A stretch of 8,599 bases of DNA from Thermomicrobiales bacterium (GTDB lineage: Bacteria; Chloroflexota; Chloroflexia; Thermomicrobiales; UBA6265): contig JAICRA010000045.1 of NCBI GenBank assembly GCA_025937615.1, forward strand, positions 1 to 8,599, read 5' to 3'. Positions 5,899-8,599 of this stretch are shown here, piece after piece; positions within the stretch are counted from its first letter, which is position 1; each line of letters begins with the position of its first letter. The notes under the pieces are model-generated. The model was not told the origin of the DNA. It saw nothing but the letters and a program-made list of their open reading frames with translations, and ran no database searches. Position numbers and translations under genes: made by a program.

Positions 5899-6969
5899 TC
5901 ATGCCTCTCCGTGCACGAGATCAACGATGCGAGCCAGGGTCGCCGGGTCACTCTCGGGAAGGATGCCATGCCCGAGATTGAATATGTGCCCCGCACGTCC
6001 GCCCGCCCGTTCCATCACGTCACGGACGCCTGCATCGACCGCCGGCCACGGCGCAAGCACCAGCGCGGGATCGAGATTTCCCTGAATGGCGACGCGCGGC
6101 CCGAGACGCTCCCAGGCAACATCGAGCGGCAACCGCCAGTCGACACTGACAACCGCGCATCCGCTAGTGCCGATCTCACCCAGCAGCGAGGCGGTCCCTG
6201 TGCTGAAGTGGATCGTCGACGTTAGCGGCGCGACCTCAGCAAAAATGCGCCGCGTGTACGGCAGAACCATCGCCGCATAGCTGATCGGATCGAGCAACCC
6301 CAGCCAGGAATCGAACAGCTGGACCGCGTCGGCGCCGGCCGCAATCTGCGCTTTCAGGTAATCGACGGTGACCTGAGTCAACCGCTCCATCAGCCGGTGC
6401 CAGACGACCGGTTGGCCATACATCAGCGCCTTGGCCCGCGGAAACTCCCGCGCCGGTCTGCCCTCGATCAGGTAGCAGGCTAGCGTGAACGGTGCGCCGG
6501 CAAAACCGAGCAACGCCGCCCGGTCGCCGAGCGCGGCCTTCGTCAGCCGCAGCGCTTCCATGACATACGGCGTCGCCTCTCGCGCCGGAACGAAGTCGAG
6601 GCGATCGACGTCGGCGGCGGAACGGATCGGGGCGGCGATGACCGGGCCGACGCCGGGTCGAATCTCGAACGGCACGCCGATGCAGGCCAACGGCAGCATG
6701 ATGTCGGCGAAAAGGACCGCCGCATCGACACCGAGGCGGTCAACTGGCATCAGGGTGGCACGGGCGGCAAGCTCCGGCGTGGTGGCGACGGCCATGAAGT
6801 CGTGACGCTCTCGCAGCGCGCGGTACTCGGGCAAGGAGCGGCCCGCCTGTCGCATGAACCAAACTGGCGTCACGTCGGCTGGTTGCATCTGTGCCGCGGC
6901 GAGAAATCGCTGGCGGCCCGTCATCGGGACGGTTCCCGGCGAGGCGCTGGCCGCGGTGGAGACAGTCAC
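5899..6969 (-). CDS. hemE: Uroporphyrinogen decarboxylase HemE
   Basis: HemE removes four carboxyl groups from the acetate side chains of uroporphyrinogen III, giving coproporphyrinogen III; it is a cofactor-free cytoplasmic enzyme. The 356-residue protein has normal length and all signatures: PVWFMRQAGRSLPEYR (35-50, with the substrate-binding arginines), LFADIM (86-91, with the catalytic Asp89), GFAGAPFT (155-162), QLFDSWLGLL (217-226), IQGNLDP (295-301) and NLGHGILPE (331-339). Ser45 replaces the Tyr seen in the first motif of many proteobacterial enzymes, a form I associate with Actinobacteria. The first ~15 residues are unconserved, so the ATG at codon 16 (6924) is an alternative start. 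I keep GTG 6969 because it lies 3 bases after the hemQ stop, suggesting coupled translation, but neither start has a clear ribosome binding site. Confidence 0.96.
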   Translation of the reverse strand: MTVSTAASASPGTVPMTGRQRFLAAAQMQPADVTPVWFMRQAGRSLPEYRALRERHDFMAVATTPELAARATLMPVDRLGVDAAVLFADIMLPLACIGVPFEIRPGVGPVIAAPIRSAADVDRLDFVPAREATPYVMEALRLTKAALGDRAALLGFAGAPFTLACYLIEGRPAREFPRAKALMYGQPVVWHRLMERLTQVTVDYLKAQIAAGADAVQLFDSWLGLLDPISYAAMVLPYTRRIFAEVAPLTSTIHFSTGTASLLGEIGTSGCAVVSVDWRLPLDVAWERLGPRVAIQGNLDPALVLAPWPAVDAGVRDVMERAGGRAGHIFNLGHGILPESDPATLARIVDLVHGEA

Positions 6970-6972
6970 GTC

Positions 6973-7722
6973 CTAGGCCAGCGCGGCTGCGCGACTCAGC
7001 GACAGCGCCTCAAGCATTCCCCTCGCCGTCGTGGCGACACAGGTAAAGACCGGCACATCGGACTGGGTGTAGGCGCTCGACACGGACGCACGCAGCTCTT
7101 GCACCAGATCGAGGAAGTCGCCCAGGTGGTCACTCTCGAACGCAAGCACGAACTCCGGATCGTCGAGGCCGAACGCGTAGGTCGTATTGATCTTGACGGA
7201 GGAGTACGTCGCGCCGATCGCGATGTGCTGATTCATGATCTGCTGGCGTTCCTCCGCCGGCAGCCCGTACCACTCTCGCATCTTCGTCAGCGGGTAGACG
7301 AACAGGTATTTGTGCACACCCGGGGCGAGTGCCAGCCGTGTGGCGCGGTCCTCCCCAGGTCCGGCGTACTTTTCGACGTACGCCGAGCTCTTCGTCATCG
7401 AGAGATAGGAATAGGGCGTCGAGAGATAGCCCCCGAGCGCGGTGCCCAGAAGTTCACCGGCCATCTGCTGGATGTCCTCAACCTCGTAGCTGACCTGCCA
7501 AATCATGAAATCCGTGTCGCCGCGCGTTCCCATCGTGGAGTAGCAGCGAACGAGATTTCGCCCCTCCCAGGAATCGACGACCGCGGCCAGCTCGGCGATC
7601 TGGCGCTGTCGCTCGTCGGCGTCAAGCCGGCGCCACTCCGGCGCGACCTGGAAAAAGGTGAACTTCACCAGTTGTCGTTGGCCAGGTCGCGACTGGAAAC
7701 CCAGCAGGTCGTCTCGGCTCAC
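6973..7722 (-). CDS. hemQ: Coproheme decarboxylase HemQ (ChdC), chlorite-dismutase family
   Basis: HemQ converts coproheme to haem b by two oxidative decarboxylations of propionates, using hydrogen peroxide. It is the last step of the coproporphyrin-dependent pathway of Gram-positive-type bacteria. The 249-residue protein has the usual length and the two ferredoxin-like halves. The C-terminal half shows HKYLFVYPLTKMREWYGLP (137-155), with Tyr143 where the family's catalytic radical Tyr lies, then ERQQIMNQH with His166, the expected axial iron ligand. LDDPEFVLAFESD (186-198) and YTQSDVPVFTC (218-228) follow. The residue aligning with the distal Gln of Firmicutes HemQ is Ile178 or Asn179 here, and there is no Arg as in true chlorite dismutase, which argues against chlorite degradation. 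The GTG start has AAGGAG (7733-7728) five bases upstream. It sits between hemB and hemE, 37 bases after the hemB stop, in one operon. Confidence 0.93.
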   Translation of the reverse strand: MSRDDLLGFQSRPGQRQLVKFTFFQVAPEWRRLDADERQRQIAELAAVVDSWEGRNLVRCYSTMGTRGDTDFMIWQVSYEVEDIQQMAGELLGTALGGYLSTPYSYLSMTKSSAYVEKYAGPGEDRATRLALAPGVHKYLFVYPLTKMREWYGLPAEERQQIMNQHIAIGATYSSVKINTTYAFGLDDPEFVLAFESDHLGDFLDLVQELRASVSSAYTQSDVPVFTCVATTARGMLEALSLSRAAALA

Positions 7723-7727
7723 ACCTT

Positions 7728-7733
7728 CTCCTT
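7728..7733 (-). promoter_or_regulatory. Ribosome binding site of hemQ
   Basis: On the minus strand AAGGAG lies five bases before GTG 7722, inside the 37-base hemB-hemQ gap. It is the strongest Shine-Dalgarno in the haem block and fixes the hemQ start. Confidence 0.75.
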
Positions 7734-7759
7734 CGAGGCGGCAGATCCACTGTCCAAGA

Positions 7760-8599
7760 TCACGTTTCCCACTCGCTCAGCACGTCAACCGGACGCCGGA
7801 CCGCGTCATCGCTCTCCCGCAGCCACCGAGCGGCGTCCTTGGCGTGATAGGTGATGATGCGGCCCGCGCCCGCCCGCTTGATCGACGTCAGCGTTTCCAG
7901 CGCAACCTTGCGTTCATCGATCCAACCGAGTTGCGCCGCGGCCTTGATCATCGCGTATTCACCGGAAACGTTGTAGGCCACGATTGGCGCGTCGAACGCG
8001 TCACGCGCCATCCGGATGACGTCGAGATACGCCATTGCCGGCTTGACGATCACGATATCCGCGCCCTCGTCGAGGTCGATGGCGATTTCGGTGAGCGCCT
8101 CGCGGGCATTGGCTGGGTCCATCTGATGGGAGCGACGATCACCGAAGGCCGGCATACTCGCCGCCGCCTCACGGAAGGGCCCGTAGAATGCCGATGCGTA
8201 CTTGGCCGCGTATGACATGATCGGCAAGTTCACGTGTCCGGCCGCGTCCAGCGCGGCCCGTACGGCGACGACGCGGCCGTCCATCATGTCCGACGGCGCG
8301 ACGACATCAGCGCCTGCTTCCGCCTGAGAGACCGCGATTCTGGCCAGCAACTCGACCGTGCGGTCGTTATCGACCTCGCACCCGTCGAGGATGCCGCAGT
8401 GGCCGTGATCGGTGTATTCGCAGGCGCACACGTCGCCAATCACCAGCATCTCCGGCATCTCGCGCTTGACCGTCCGCATCGCGCGCTGCACGACACCGTC
8501 GGGATCAAACGCTCCGCTCGCGTAGCGGTCCTTCTCTTCCGGGATCCCGAAGAGGAGCACCGCCTTAATTCCGGCCTCGGCCAGCTCGGCAATCTCCCG
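7760..8599 (-). CDS. hemB: Porphobilinogen synthase (delta-aminolevulinate dehydratase) HemB, N-terminus outside window
   Basis: HemB condenses two 5-aminolevulinate molecules to porphobilinogen, the first common step to all tetrapyrroles, as a cytoplasmic homo-octamer. The frame is open to the right edge: 279 residues are visible, and about 45 of the usual ~325 are missing at the N-terminus. The GTG at 8560 is internal. The catalytic zinc motif [13 protein letters not shown] is present with all three cysteines (codons at 8428, 8422 and 8398), so this is the zinc-dependent form and not the magnesium/aspartate form. Both Schiff-base lysines are seen: Lys in [16 protein letters not shown] (codon 8203-8201) and in [10 protein letters not shown] (codon 8044-8042). 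[13 protein letters not shown] fits the allosteric magnesium region. It ends SEWET-TGA at 7760 and leads into hemQ after 37 bases; its promoter is off-window. Confidence 0.97.
   Translation of the reverse strand, partial: REIAELAEAGIKAVLLFGIPEEKDRYASGAFDPDGVVQRAMRTVKREMPEMLVIGDVCACEYTDHGHCGILDGCEVDNDRTVELLARIAVSQAEAGADVVAPSDMMDGRVVAVRAALDAAGHVNLPIMSYAAKYASAFYGPFREAAASMPAFGDRRSHQMDPANAREALTEIAIDLDEGADIVIVKPAMAYLDVIRMARDAFDAPIVAYNVSGEYAMIKAAAQLGWIDERKVALETLTSIKRAGAGRIITYHAKDAARWLRESDDAVRRPVDVLSEWET

Noticed and set aside
5705..5902. 65-codon minus-strand frame in the hemE to J-domain gap
   Set aside because: Low-complexity, polar composition, overlap with the hemE end and no ribosome binding site; not a credible small gene.
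6802..7854. 350-codon plus-strand open frame opposite hemE/hemQ/hemB
   Set aside because: It spans three genes with unmistakable conserved motifs on the other strand and encodes an Arg/His-rich sequence typical of GC-rich shadow frames.

Overview
This is a high-GC bacterial window with eight protein-coding genes, two of them cut by the window edges. HemQ (coproheme decarboxylase), an actinobacterial/Chloroflexota-style HemE motif and a secreted protein with a long Pro/Glu/Thr tail together suggest a Gram-positive-type or monoderm lineage. Chloroflexota of the Thermomicrobia/Sphaerobacter type is my best guess. This is inference from protein style, not a database match.

Left block, + strand, about 2-2573: the C-terminal part of dxs (MEP isoprenoid pathway), then rsmG (16S rRNA G527 methyltransferase), then a DUF402-family putative nucleotide phosphatase that starts 6 bases after the rsmG stop. 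The three run in one direction with small gaps. rsmG and the DUF402 gene are very likely co-transcribed. The 67-base dxs-rsmG gap can fold in two mutually exclusive ways next to the rsmG ribosome binding site.

Middle, + strand, 2574-5023: a 164-base intergenic region with a near-perfect 13-bp inverted repeat precedes a 761-residue secreted protein of unknown function. It has a signal peptide, an Ig-like domain, two distantly similar globular modules, about 150 residues of Pro/Glu/Thr-rich stalk and an Arg/Asp tail. It is the least explained gene of the window.

Right block, - strand, 8599-5053: hemB (partial), hemQ and hemE form a tight haem-biosynthesis operon, read right to left. A 288-base noncoding stretch follows, then a gene for an N-terminal zinc ribbon joined to a C-terminal J domain. 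That gene converges on the secreted-protein gene across a 29-base gap holding a small hairpin. HemB makes porphobilinogen, HemE makes coproporphyrinogen III and HemQ performs the last step of the coproporphyrin-dependent route to haem b. The porphobilinogen deaminase, uroporphyrinogen synthase, oxidase and ferrochelatase genes are not in view.

I found no mobile element, CRISPR array, tRNA or rRNA, and no clear sign of a defence or other accessory system. Most of the window is ordinary housekeeping. The secreted modular protein and the zinc-ribbon/J-domain protein deserve most attention.
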